A stretch of 64,000 nt of DNA from Phycisphaerae bacterium (GCA_027078365.1 JALWYQ010000001.1:1-64000); one strand, 5' to 3'; shown: positions 1 to 10,291, counted from the stretch's first letter. Translations and numbers: made by a program. The notes: generated by a model not told the origin, from the letters alone.

Positions 1-2256
1 AGATGCGTCCATAACGTTAATCTCTTGATTGCTAATTTCTTTAACGCTATCACCATTGATAACCTTAGCACCGATTAAACGCACAGATTCCCAAGCTGGA
101 TTGTAATTAAACTTAAGCTCTGCCGAGTCTTTCTTGCCCTTATACGTTAGAATCTCTTTGACAACTTTGACTGATAGTTTCCAATTGTTCTCATCTTCAA
201 GGCTGTAGCTTTTATCAATAGAGCGATACGCAACATCTGCCTGTTTGCGTTTAATGAGATAACTACCGCTATCTATAATCGCCATCTTACGTTGATTAAA
301 CTCAATATCTTTTAGCGTTTGCTTTAACTGTCTGTATTCATCAGGGGCAAATCTAACAACCTTTATAACAAATTCGCCACTGCCCTTTATAGCCGAGCCA
401 TCTTCAATAAATTCTCTTTTCCAAGTTATTGTATTATCGTTAATCTCACTGTAATGAGGCAGAGCGACTATATCTCCAATTTTTGGGTCTAGTTGGATAT
501 TGATATCTTCTTTAACTCCGCATGTGTAGCGAGTCTCAAGAGGAAAGCGTCTTTTTTGTAAGCCCGTTTTTCCAAGTACAAAATTTACGATACCAACTCT
601 ATTACCAATCATAAATAGAGGCAATAGCGAATCGCCATGGCCACCAACTATAATATCATCTGCTTCATATTCAATGTCAACTTGAAGCTTCTCTTCAGTG
701 TTAAGCATATCGTTCGGAAGAAGCGTGAAAGATTTCAACTTTGCGCCTGGAATAATCTTGGAAACCAGCGACTCGAAATATTCTCTTCTTTGTGCTTGAG
801 ATATTCTGGCAAAATATCCACGATACGCATTGTCATTTATTCCGTTAAAAACTATTTTACTATGCGCAGAATAAACACCTTCCGAATCGATTTGCGCATC
901 AGTTGTAATCGTAAGCATATTTTTCTCTGCAGGCACAATAGGAGAGACCCTCAAATCTTCGCCCTCTGGAGTTGCAACAAGATAGCTACAATCGTTTAGG
1001 TACGATGGCAAGAGAGACTTTGTACTCTCATCTGTTGAATCCATAAGCATAAACGAACCATCATCATTTCTAATAGCACTGATTGCATGATTGAAGTATG
1101 GCTGCGCAACCTCTGGGTCTTTCTTAGGACCTGAATATATTAAGACTGGATACGCATCAAAGCCAGCTTCTCTGAGCATAGCAACAAGAAGAGCTGCCTT
1201 GTCCCTGCAAACGCCATGTCGATTATCAAAGGTCATCTGCGCATCATGCGGCTCGTAGCCCGGAGCAGTATCTTCAACGGTAATACCGAGATACCGCACA
1301 TCCTGTGATACAAATTTGAATATCTCTCGTATCTTAGCCATTCTATCCTTTTTTCCAGCGATAAGATCGGCAACTTTATCCTTCATCGCTTGAGAGCATT
1401 TCAGATGTGGTTCAACAAGAGACCAATACCAACGAGATACCGATTGCCAACTTGGATTTGTACTAACCAGTAATCTCTGGACAACGGTATAATAGGCTGG
1501 CATATCTGGTTCGGGGTAGATTTGATCTACGTTAGACACTTCCCACTTATAATCAATTCTCTTTTGAACGCCTCCAGTCAGAAGCTCAACGTTTCTTTCC
1601 TGTTTTGTCGCTACAACGCTTGAGTCAAACTTATCTTTAAGCATTGTTTTAGCTAGCGGCAAATCTAGAGGAGCATAGATTTCATAAACCATATGCCGTA
1701 TTGGATTGTAATACTCAAAGACCTGATAATCACTCCAAGAATTTGGCATCCGAGTCTTTACTGTACTGCGACGAACTAGCACATGCAGAAGATCTCCAAC
1801 GTCTAGGCCAGGGACGCCCACAACGAGAATCTTGCTATTTGGATTGTAGATATTCATTCCCATCTGAGAGCGGTCGATCATAACCTTACTCTGAGCCTTA
1901 ACATCAATAGGAATTTTAGTACCATCTGGTTTAATAATCTCAATGAGTTCAACATTAAGCTCATCATACGGCAATGTAAAATGATATTGCTGAGACTGAT
2001 TGTTACGGCGTGCCTTCTCGGTAAGAATCTTGATATAGCTCTCATCAATCTGGGTGTCTGTACCATCACTCTCATATTGAACCAATGTATAATCGTCAAC
2101 CTGAACTTGATCAGCGTTTGGATAATTCTCCAAAGTTACTTGCGCAGCATCAGCGATAACCTTAGCTTGGTCTATTAAGACCATATCAGTAGTTGCATAT
2201 GCAAGCGAACAAAAAACAAACAAAACGACAGACAAATATAACAGCCTTGATTTCAT
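1..2256 (-). CDS. Secreted DUF3857 / transglutaminase-like protein (C-terminus cut by window edge)
   Basis: An open frame of 752 codons runs without a stop from an ATG at 2256 to the left edge, so the C-terminus is missing. Residues 1-21 form a signal peptide ending in CSLAYA. Residues about 45-330 resemble the DUF3857 domain that precedes transglutaminase-like domains in secreted proteins of Bacteroidetes and Planctomycetes. A papain-fold catalytic set follows: Cys in HGVCRDKAALLVAML, His in FNHAISAI and Asp in LMDSTDES. The rest is beta-rich. The likely place of action is the periplasm or cell surface; the substrate (peptide cleavage or crosslinking) cannot be read from the sequence. It is transcribed away from the pterin-binding gene at 2503, with a 246-bp divergent intergenic region. 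The family call is firm, the function open. Confidence 0.85.
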   Translation of the reverse strand, partial: MKSRLLYLSVVLFVFCSLAYATTDMVLIDQAKVIADAAQVTLENYPNADQVQVDDYTLVQYESDGTDTQIDESYIKILTEKARRNNQSQQYHFTLPYDELNVELIEIIKPDGTKIPIDVKAQSKVMIDRSQMGMNIYNPNSKILVVGVPGLDVGDLLHVLVRRSTVKTRMPNSWSDYQVFEYYNPIRHMVYEIYAPLDLPLAKTMLKDKFDSSVVATKQERNVELLTGGVQKRIDYKWEVSNVDQIYPEPDMPAYYTVVQRLLVSTNPSWQSVSRWYWSLVEPHLKCSQAMKDKVADLIAGKKDRMAKIREIFKFVSQDVRYLGITVEDTAPGYEPHDAQMTFDNRHGVCRDKAALLVAMLREAGFDAYPVLIYSGPKKDPEVAQPYFNHAISAIRNDDGSFMLMDSTDESTKSLLPSYLNDCSYLVATPEGEDLRVSPIVPAEKNMLTITTDAQIDSEGVYSAHSKIVFNGINDNAYRGYFARISQAQRREYFESLVSKIIPGAKLKSFTLLPNDMLNTEEKLQVDIEYEADDIIVGGHGDSLLPLFMIGNRVGIVNFVLGKTGLQKRRFPLETRYTCGVKEDINIQLDPKIGDIVALPHYSEINDNTITWKREFIEDGSAIKGSGEFVIKVVRFAPDEYRQLKQTLKDIEFNQRKMAIIDSGSYLIKRKQADVAYRSIDKSYSLEDENNWKLSVKVVKEILTYKGKKDSAELKFNYNPAWESVRLIGAKVINGDSVKEISNQEINVMDAS

Positions 2257-2439
2257 ACTATAAATTCTCCAAATCGATAGAAGCTAATAACAATCAATAT
2301 AGGTCCAACATAATGGTTAGTATCGGCATTTCCTAGCAAAAAATATCATCTATACCGCTAGGATTTTCTCAAAAAGAAGTTCCCAAACCATTTTAATCTC
2401 AACTAAACCATCGGTTTATCATTTTCAACAAATCGCTGG

Positions 2440-2468
2440 TTGCAATAATCCATACTCGCTGATAATCT
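2440..2468 (+). promoter_or_regulatory. Candidate sigma-70 promoter for the pterin-binding gene
   Basis: TTGCAA (2440-2445) and TAATCT (2463-2468) are separated by 17 bp, about 35 bp upstream of the ATG at 2503. The start itself has a TGAGGA ribosome site. Assigned by pattern only. Confidence 0.45.
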
Positions 2469-2502
2469 ATTGTGAATGTTATTAAATATTTGAGGAAAAC
2501 AG

Positions 2503-3450
2503 ATGAGCAATAATAAATTTACACAAATCGGTGAGCTTCTACATACTTCAATAGCTTCATCAAGAAAAGCAATGGACGCTCTAATCGCTAAAGGTGATAA
2601 CGCTTTTAATACACCATCAGCAGAACTTGATGCGGTAAAAGAAATCATAACCAAACAAATAGATACCGGCGCAGACTATATAGAGATAAACCTTGATGAT
2701 TTACTCGGCAACAATGACCAAGAAATCATTGAGATGATGGCGCAATATGTCGAGTTAATAAAGCAATGTTGCAAGGATAATCCAGAATGCTCCGTCTGCA
2801 TTGATTCCAGTGACGATAGACTTCTTGTTAGTGGTCTAAACCAATGGTACAAAGATAGCCATAACCTTAAAAAGCCGATGATTAACTCGGTAAAGGTTTC
2901 AAACATAGACAATATTCTTTCGCTGGGTAAAGAAAAACCTTTCCGCTTTATTGCCCTACTCATGAGTGAGATGCCACCAGAGAATGCAAAGCAAGCAATA
3001 GATGAACTACTAGACCAAGCAAACAAAATCTTTGATGCTGCAATGGACTACGGATTCTCTCCAGACGATATATTCTTTGATACAGGAGTATATCCACTTG
3101 CTATAGATATTCCTATGAACCCAGGACAACCGGGCTACACCTATAGAACATTTGAGACGGTTAAAGCAATCCTCGCAGATGAAAAGTTCAAAGGGGTTCA
3201 TTTCTCACTCGGATTTAGTAACTGCTTCCGCGACCTACCTCGCCGTAAGATAGGAATAACTAGAGCCTACGTCCACAAGGCAATCGAGATAGGAGTTGAT
3301 GGCGGGATTGTAAATACGACTCACAGCCTCCACAGCGGAGAAGCTGCTCCAGAGCTTCTCGCTTTGGTCGAAGCCTTCGCGCAGCTAGATGGAGATATGG
3401 AAAAAACAACAACTGCAATGGAATTAATGGCTAGCTTCTGCAGTGGCTAA
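2503..3450 (+). CDS. Pterin-binding (DHPS / methyltetrahydrofolate methyltransferase-like) protein
   Basis: 315 residues with the TIM-barrel signature of the pterin-binding superfamily that includes dihydropteroate synthase, AcsE and the folate domain of MetH. Visible elements are the strand DYIEINLDD near residue 60, CIDSSD near 103, KPMINSV near 127, DIFFDTGVYPLAID near 190 and a C-terminal HFSLGFSNC...GGIVNTTHS segment that matches the SNVSFS/AIVN end of methyltransferase-type members. Length and ending favour methyltetrahydrofolate:corrinoid methyltransferase over folP (about 280 aa with different pterin loops). No corrinoid protein, activase or CODH/ACS gene lies nearby; a DUF1638 gene, a family I recall near corrinoid methyltransferases, lies at 19.6 kb. 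The superfamily is clear; the exact reaction is inferred. Confidence 0.75.
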   Translation: MSNNKFTQIGELLHTSIASSRKAMDALIAKGDNAFNTPSAELDAVKEIITKQIDTGADYIEINLDDLLGNNDQEIIEMMAQYVELIKQCCKDNPECSVCIDSSDDRLLVSGLNQWYKDSHNLKKPMINSVKVSNIDNILSLGKEKPFRFIALLMSEMPPENAKQAIDELLDQANKIFDAAMDYGFSPDDIFFDTGVYPLAIDIPMNPGQPGYTYRTFETVKAILADEKFKGVHFSLGFSNCFRDLPRRKIGITRAYVHKAIEIGVDGGIVNTTHSLHSGEAAPELLALVEAFAQLDGDMEKTTTAMELMASFCSG

Positions 3451-3490
3451 TCAAGATAGCTACAACAGTACTTGATTAATTGAATAACGC

Positions 3491-3522
3491 AAAAGAGCTG
3501 ACTACTCCAGTCAGCTCTTTCT
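3491..3522 (+). terminator. Terminator after the pterin-binding gene
   Basis: Perfect 11-bp stem AAAGAGCTGAC/GTCAGCTCTTT with a 7-nt loop, 40 nt past the stop codon. It is A-rich on the left and T-rich on the right, so it could also serve the convergent PEP-CTERM gene. Confidence 0.8.
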
Positions 3523-3575
3523 ACTTCTATAAAGGAAAAACTTATTGCGATGTGTTTTATTTGTAGGCAAAGAAA

Positions 3576-4202
3576 CTATGCGAATAGTTTTTTGCGCATT
3601 AAAAAGACAGCTCCAAAGACCATAAACGCAATTGTTGCTGGTTCTGGAATAGTGTTTTCTAATACCATAACATCCTGCCGCTCATTATTAACTGCTTGAT
3701 AATAAAGAACATTTGTTGGCGCAGTATAGTTTACCAAATCTGCAAGGTAAACATTCGCAGCTGCTACAACCGGGTTGTTATCACCGATCCAAAGTGCGCC
3801 AGACGTAGCGTCATATCCTGTATCGTTTATCGTCTCCCAGATTGCAACTTGTAAAGCCGCTGCCTGTACGGGTGTTGTAGCGGATTGATAGTACTTCTGC
3901 ATAAGATAGCCCGCTTGGCGATACTCAAGCGCTACGGTAGATAAATCAACAAGGTTGACCTCATATGCGACAGTTCCCATTGTTGCCTCAGCATTAGCGC
4001 AAAGACCTGTACGGACAACCGTATCTAACACAAAATTAATTTGCCCCATAGGTATCGATTTTCCATCGTAAACATTTGGTGCAAAATGAAAAGTTGCATT
4101 TTCACTCAACCCCATGGATTGATACTCAAGCGTAGAAGAAAACGCCATAACAGGATAAAACATAACAATAGATATGAACAGAAACCTTGAGACTTTCATC
4201 AT
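3576..4202 (-). CDS. PEP-CTERM protein with a possible Cys-Gln thioester domain
   Basis: 208 residues from the ATG at 4202, chosen because a GGGGGG stretch precedes it; a longer frame from 4226 would put eight residues before the signal peptide. Residues 3-23 are an N-terminal signal. The C-terminus is a PEP-CTERM sorting tail: IPEPATIAF, a hydrophobic helix, then MRKK. Such proteins are exported, recognised by exosortase and anchored or released at the cell surface. The mature part holds Cys68 (TGLCANAE) and Gln118 in ALQVAIWE, followed by GYDATSG. That layout resembles the thioester-forming domains of some surface adhesins and PEP-CTERM proteins. The sorting signal is certain; the thioester is an inference from pattern. 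No exosortase gene is in the window. Confidence 0.82.
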   Translation of the reverse strand: MMKVSRFLFISIVMFYPVMAFSSTLEYQSMGLSENATFHFAPNVYDGKSIPMGQINFVLDTVVRTGLCANAEATMGTVAYEVNLVDLSTVALEYRQAGYLMQKYYQSATTPVQAAALQVAIWETINDTGYDATSGALWIGDNNPVVAAANVYLADLVNYTAPTNVLYYQAVNNERQDVMVLENTIPEPATIAFMVFGAVFLMRKKLFA

Positions 4203-4533
4203 TGAACCCCCCATCAAATACATCACCTAGATACCCTCCACAAACATCACCCACTTGGATTGTAACACCACAAGAAACGCTAGCAATAATCTTTTTTTAT
4301 TTGCCAACGAAATATAGTTAATCAGGGGCAAATTGAGTAGTAACCCCATCTTATAAAGGCATACAAGGGCTCTATGACCTGCTAGAAACTATTTCTATCT
4401 TCATAGCAAGCATATCGCTGTGATGGGATATATGTGTAGGGAAGCCAAGACACAACACGTCTTGCGCAGAGACATGTATCGAGGGTTAAAAAGTTATTTA
4501 CTAAAATATTTCTAATGATTGCAACGATAGATT
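4203..4533. other. Gene-free stretch between the PEP-CTERM gene and ychF
   Basis: 331 bp without a convincing ORF, tRNA or strong hairpin. I looked for a sigma-54 site (GG-N10-GC) upstream of the PEP-CTERM start and found none that fits. Confidence 0.5.
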
Positions 4534-5640
4534 TTAAACGTTGAACAAGAAGTTTAGTATATCCCCGTCTTGCACGACGTAGTCTTTACCCTTTATAAGC
4601 ATTGCACCGTTAGCCTTGGCGTTTTCGCGACCTTGATATTTTATGAAGTCTTCGTATGAGATTACTTCAGCGCGAATAAACCCACGCTCAAAATCTCCGT
4701 GGATTACTCCAGCTGCCTTTGGAGCCTTCCAGCCTTTGTGGATTGTCCATGCGCGAACCTCTTTAACACCAGCAGTAAAGTAAGACATCAACCCAAGAGT
4801 CTTAAATGACTTGTGAATAACTTGGTCTAATCCGCTCTCGTCTGCGCCGAGTGATGCGAGGAATTCATGCCTATCATCATCACTCATATCAGCCATCTCC
4901 TCTTCGAGTTTTGCGCAGAGCTTTACCATCTCACAGCCACGCTCATCAGCAAAGGCGCGCAGTTGTTTGACGTAATCATTCTCATTGGAGTTGTCAAGAG
5001 AGTCCTCGTCTGTGTTGGCAACATATATAACATCTTTAGCCGTAATGAAGCTCATCTCGGTCAAAAGCTCACGACATGTTTCTGTCTCAAACTTCTCATA
5101 TTTGCGTACTGGTTGGCCTGATTCGAGAAGAGTCATAATTTCATTGGCCATATCTATCTGCGGTAAAAGTTTTTTGTTGGATTTTGAAAGTCGCTCTAGT
5201 TTTTGAAGCTTACGCTCAAGCTGTTCTAAATCTGCAAAAATTAACTCTGTCTCGATAACATCAACATCTCTGATTGGGTCTGGATTTCCGTCAACGTGAA
5301 TCACATTCTCGTCATCGAAACATCTAACAACATGAATGATTGCTTCTGTCTGGCGGATATTACCAAGAAACTTATTTCCAAGCCCTTCACCTTTACTTGC
5401 GCCCTTGACCAAACCGGCTATATCAACAAACTCAACAACACTATTTTCAATGCGCTGAGGATTTACAATCTTGGCTAATTCCTCAAGCCTTTTATCTGGG
5501 ACAGGAACAATCGCCTTGTTTGGCTCGATTGTACAAAACGGATAATTCGCCGCATCTGCATTTTGAGCCTTTGTCAATGCGTTAAAGACTGTACTCTTAC
5601 CAACATTTGGTAAGCCAACAATTCCCATACTTAGTGCCAT
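4534..5640 (-). CDS. ychF: YchF/Ola1-family ATPase (GTPase fold)
   Basis: 368 residues, the usual length. The G1 motif GLPNVGKSTVFNALTKA lies at residues 9-25, G3 DIAGLVKGASKGEGLGNKFL near 73-92 and NTDED near 210. The last third is the TGS-like domain: TAGVKEVRAW...AGVIHGDFERGFIRAEV, then DYVVQDGDILNFLFNV. YchF proteins are cytosolic, bind ATP better than GTP because G4 is altered, and associate with ribosomes in translation and stress control. AGGAAATAACC before the ATG at 5640 supports the start. Single gene, transcribed toward the PEP-CTERM gene. Confidence 0.97.
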   Translation of the reverse strand: MALSMGIVGLPNVGKSTVFNALTKAQNADAANYPFCTIEPNKAIVPVPDKRLEELAKIVNPQRIENSVVEFVDIAGLVKGASKGEGLGNKFLGNIRQTEAIIHVVRCFDDENVIHVDGNPDPIRDVDVIETELIFADLEQLERKLQKLERLSKSNKKLLPQIDMANEIMTLLESGQPVRKYEKFETETCRELLTEMSFITAKDVIYVANTDEDSLDNSNENDYVKQLRAFADERGCEMVKLCAKLEEEMADMSDDDRHEFLASLGADESGLDQVIHKSFKTLGLMSYFTAGVKEVRAWTIHKGWKAPKAAGVIHGDFERGFIRAEVISYEDFIKYQGRENAKANGAMLIKGKDYVVQDGDILNFLFNV

Positions 5641-5902
5641 GGTTATTTCCTGATTAAAACAACGTCTATATTATGCGTACAACAAGCGCAAAAGAATGGA
5701 GGATTATAAGATTAAACAAACAAAAAGGCAACTTAGAATTTTTCTGAAACGGTTTCGCTTTCCTTTTATTTAACGCAAGAAGCGCAAAGGGAATTGGAAT
5801 AATTTGTTTGTTTACCAACTATTAAGATTGGAAAATAAAGGATGAGCTAGAAGATTATTTATCGCCCACTATTATATTGTATTACCAACGAGACAAAAAT
5901 AA

Positions 5903-6187
5903 CTAGAAAAGTTCATCTCTGTGGTTTTGATGTGGGCGAACGTTCTCTCTAAAAGGACAATCGTCTGGGCGTGTATTAGAGAAAAACAATCTTATGTACA
6001 TTCTAATTGCGGCAGAGACGCATACAACTCCTGCAAGTAAAAATGCACCCGCAATAAAAAGTACTATTACTGTTTTTAAGATGATAACAAGAACTCCTAG
6101 CGCAAGTAAAAACAGGCCGAGCGAGAGAGTCCAAGACGCTATCGACTTTGTTGCATTAGAGACAGTGGACGAATAAAAACGAAGCAT
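5903..6187 (-). CDS. Small two-helix membrane protein, unknown function
   Basis: 94 residues from the ATG at 6187, preceded by AAAGGGTGG; a GTG at 6196 is in frame but sits inside that ribosome site. Two hydrophobic helices (about residues 18-40 and 43-65) lie back to back, then a basic, polar tail (RLFFSNTRPDDCPFRENV). It may be an inner-membrane protein with a cytosolic tail of about 30 residues. I do not recognise the family. It sits downstream of the groEL terminator and may have its own promoter or low readthrough. Confidence 0.6.
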   Translation of the reverse strand: MLRFYSSTVSNATKSIASWTLSLGLFLLALGVLVIILKTVIVLFIAGAFLLAGVVCVSAAIRMYIRLFFSNTRPDDCPFRENVRPHQNHRDELF

Positions 6188-6210
6188 AGTAACCACCCTT
6201 TCTTTTAAAA

Positions 6211-6268
6211 GAAGACTCTCGCCACAAGTGAAACCATAAAAGATAATTAGTCGTAGCGAGAGTCTTCA
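6211..6268 (-). terminator. Terminator after groEL
   Basis: 12-bp perfect stem GAAGACTCTCGC/GCGAGAGTCTTC (6211-6222 with 6257-6268) around a 34-nt loop, then TTTT on the minus strand, 15 bp past the groEL stop. Confidence 0.75.
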
Positions 6269-6283
6269 AGGAGGTTTAAGAAA

Positions 6284-7942
<1,659 letters not shown>

Positions 7943-7958
7943 TTACGTTGCAATCCCA

Positions 7959-8249
7959 CTAATCTTCAATTACCGCAATGATGCTATTCTCATCAACGAT
8001 CAAGTACTCCTTAGAGTCAATCTTAACCTCTTTTGGAGACCAGCTCTCAAAGAGAACGATATCGCCCTTCTTAACCTGCATCTCACTGCGAGAGCCATCA
8101 TCTTTCAATTTACCAGGACCTACGCTTATCACTTTACCACGAGAAGACTTTTCCTTAGCCGAGTCTGGTAAAACAATTCCACCGGCTGTGACACTTGATG
8201 CTTCAACTCTCTCTAGCAATACTTTGTCTGCTAATGGTCTGATTTTCAT
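7959..8249 (-). CDS. groS: 10-kDa co-chaperonin GroES
   Basis: 96 residues, family-typical. KIRPLADKVLLER opens the protein, the mobile loop SSVTAGGIVLPDSA is at residues 18-31 and DIVLFESW near 63. It caps GroEL rings. The ATG at 8249 has an AAAGGAGATTAAG ribosome site. It is the first gene of groES-groEL, and the only promoter I can see upstream is a sigma-54 type. Confidence 0.98.
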   Translation of the reverse strand: MKIRPLADKVLLERVEASSVTAGGIVLPDSAKEKSSRGKVISVGPGKLKDDGSRSEMQVKKGDIVLFESWSPKEVKIDSKEYLIVDENSIIAVIED

Positions 8250-8319
8250 ATTTCTTAATCTCCTTTAAACTGCCATTTTTTTTAGATTTTCTAACTTTTG
8301 TGAAACTTTCCTACTGCAG

Positions 8320-8335
8320 TGCAAAGAATGTGCCA
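8320..8335 (-). promoter_or_regulatory. Sigma-54 (-24/-12) promoter of groES-groEL
   Basis: Minus strand reads TGGCAC-ATTCT-TTGCA, an exact match to the sigma-54 consensus TGGCAC-N5-TTGCW with the GG and GC doublets 10 nt apart. The predicted start near 8309 gives a leader of about 60 nt before groES. No CIRCE repeat is present in this interval. Confidence 0.85.
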
Positions 8336-8515
8336 CAAGAAGCAAAAACAAACCACTCGAAACCATAACCTCTTTATTTACAACGCTTTACCAATATCTA
8401 AAATAGCAAAAAAAGCTCTAGAAATTAACTATTGGCAAGATCTTCCTGCCATGCTGACAGGGTCGCTAGCAAGAGATTAATTGAATAGCGCAAGCGTTTG
8501 TTTTTCGAAAAAGCC

Positions 8516-9931
8516 TTATCTAGTAAGGGTAATATAGAAGCAACTTCCCTCGCCAGAATTTGATTCCACCCATATATCACCACCATGGCGTACGACAATA
8601 CGCTTAACAATAGTTAAGCCCAATCCATCACCGGATATCTCACTGTCAGGGTCTAAGCGGTGAAACAGTTCGAATATCTTATTGTGATGTTTAGGATTAA
8701 TGCCGATACCGTTATCTTTAACAGAGTAAGTCACCTTCGAGCCCTCCACCTGAGAGGTAACCGTAATTTTTAGAGGTCTATCCGGTGAGCGATACTTAAT
8801 TGCATTATTAATAAGGTTTGTAAAAACTTGATTCATCTGGACCTCATCGCAACGGCAATTGGCAAGGTCTGCTATTTCAAGTTCTGCACCACTGTCTTGA
8901 AGCTGGTACGCCATAGCGTCTGCAACGGCAGAGAGTAGCTGGTTCATATTTGTATCTGTCAAGGCTGAGCAAGTTTTACTTATTCGCGAAACACGCAACA
9001 ACCCATCAATTAATTGGTAGAGTTTCTCCGAACTCGCCTCAACAAATTGTATCGCTTGAGCTACATCGTTTTTTATACAATCTTCAATTTCATTTTTAAC
9101 TGAATTTAAATCTTCTTGAGTCTCCAAGAGTTCTAATAACTGCCTAAACGATATTTCAAGTTCCCCGCAGAAGCCTTGAATATTAACCAAAGGACTTTTA
9201 AGATCGTGAGAACTAACATACAGAATACTCTCAAGTTCATCATTTTTTTGCGCAAGCTCTTTGAGGAGACGCTCTCTTTGCGATTCAATTTCCTTACGCA
9301 AAGAAATATCACGCACCACCGCGATAACTCTACCCTTCGAATCTATTTTAGATTCGCTTAGTATGACTTCTGTCCAAAATTTTTCTCCGTTACTTTTTTT
9401 AGCCAACCATTCAAAAACAACCCGTTCTCCTTTGGCAGCAAGCCTGATTCTCTCCATAGCCCTATCGTATGAGAACTCACTGTCATTGGCAGACACCTCG
9501 GAGAGGTCTTTACCTACAATCTCTTCATACTTGTAGCCGTATAAATCAAGCATTGGTTGATTAACATCTATAATTTGCCCGCTAATTGAATCATGTATGA
9601 ATATGGCATCACCGGTTGCGTTGAATATCTCGCGATAGCTCCTATCGCTTTTACGCAAATGTTTGATGTTAACCTGTTGAAATAAGACGTAAAATAAAAA
9701 CGCCCACCACATTGGTATAATCTCACCAACGAAATCTTCAAGAGAACCCAATCCCGTAGATATGTGAGCATACTTAGCAAAAAGCAATCCTGCGTAAATC
9801 AATTTGGATAACAACAACCCAACTACAACAAAACGGAGCCCCGTACCAGTAGAAGGGAAACGAAAGATTGCAATCAAAGCCGCAAGGACTGCAAAGACAG
9901 TTATGATATCAAGTGAAGAGATGATTGTCAT
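8516..9931 (-). CDS. Membrane PAS-domain sensor histidine kinase
   Basis: 471 residues. Three hydrophobic helices span about 8-24, 32-52 and 68-88. A PAS domain (SYREIFNATGDAIFIHD to VIAVVRDISLRKE) covers about 98-213, then a short coiled coil and the HisKA box SSHDLKSPLVN with phospho-acceptor His242. The HATPase domain has NLINNAIKYR (N box), VKDNGIGI (G1) and SGDGLGLTIVK (G2). The product autophosphorylates and passes phosphate to a response regulator; none is encoded nearby. Its ATG overlaps the stop of the upstream small membrane gene by 4 bp, so the two are co-transcribed. The SSHDLKSPL box with a PAS input resembles phytochrome-like and Bacteroidetes-type kinases. The signal is unknown. 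Confidence 0.93.
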   Translation of the reverse strand: MTIISSLDIITVFAVLAALIAIFRFPSTGTGLRFVVVGLLLSKLIYAGLLFAKYAHISTGLGSLEDFVGEIIPMWWAFLFYVLFQQVNIKHLRKSDRSYREIFNATGDAIFIHDSISGQIIDVNQPMLDLYGYKYEEIVGKDLSEVSANDSEFSYDRAMERIRLAAKGERVVFEWLAKKSNGEKFWTEVILSESKIDSKGRVIAVVRDISLRKEIESQRERLLKELAQKNDELESILYVSSHDLKSPLVNIQGFCGELEISFRQLLELLETQEDLNSVKNEIEDCIKNDVAQAIQFVEASSEKLYQLIDGLLRVSRISKTCSALTDTNMNQLLSAVADAMAYQLQDSGAELEIADLANCRCDEVQMNQVFTNLINNAIKYRSPDRPLKITVTSQVEGSKVTYSVKDNGIGINPKHHNKIFELFHRLDPDSEISGDGLGLTIVKRIVVRHGGDIWVESNSGEGSCFYITLTR

Positions 9932-10203
9932 TTTGGCTCGCCTCCATTATTAGGAAAACGCCAACACCACAATGCGAATAATATTGAACCAGCCATATAG
10001 CAACTATGCTCAATAAAATTATTAATATCATGAATATAGAACTCTTCTATGATTGTGAAAAAACAGGCAAAGACAAAAGCGATATAAGATGAGAGAAGAA
10101 TCTTCCAGCTGTGCAACTCTTTGAGTTGAGAAAAATATTTTACAACAAACACAAGAACGCCAAGGGCAAGAACTGCCATCGCCAATTCATTACCATTAAC
10201 CAT
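9928..10203 (-). CDS. Small three-helix membrane protein, partner of the histidine kinase
   Basis: 91 residues from ATG 10203, preceded by AAGGAGAGAAGT; an upstream in-frame TTG at 10224 is rejected. Three hydrophobic helices lie near residues 6-23, 35-52 and 68-84, joined by EEFYIHDINNFIEHSC, which holds acidic, His and Cys residues that could face the membrane surface or bind a ligand. The stop overlaps the kinase ATG (ATGA), indicating translational coupling. The helix count mirrors the three N-terminal helices of the kinase, so it may be a sensory accessory subunit. No family name is recognised. Confidence 0.75.
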   Translation of the reverse strand: MVNGNELAMAVLALGVLVFVVKYFSQLKELHSWKILLSSYIAFVFACFFTIIEEFYIHDINNFIEHSCYMAGSILFALWCWRFPNNGGEPK

Positions 10204-10250
10204 ACTTCTCTCCTTAACACACAATCGTTATAAAGGATGAATCAATATCT

Positions 10251-10279
10251 GTTATAACAGCCTTAGAAGACAATAGCAA
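10251..10279 (-). promoter_or_regulatory. Candidate sigma-70 promoter of the kinase operon
   Basis: TTGCTA (10274-10279) and TATAAC (10251-10256) with a 17-bp spacer, about 45 bp upstream of ATG 10203. Pattern-based. Confidence 0.5.
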
Positions 10280-10291
10280 CTGGTAACAAAA

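Noticed and set aside
637-999. 120-codon plus-strand frame
   Set aside because: Antisense to the well-supported transglutaminase-like gene; composition and motifs favour the minus strand.
3576-4533. Sigma-54 promoter before the PEP-CTERM gene at 4202
   Set aside because: Such control is known in exosortase systems, but no GG-N10-GC pair with a flanking TGGCA match was found here or before the gene at 14168.
8250-8424. CIRCE element upstream of groES
   Set aside because: No TTAGCACTC-N9-GAGTGCTAA repeat or close variant is present.
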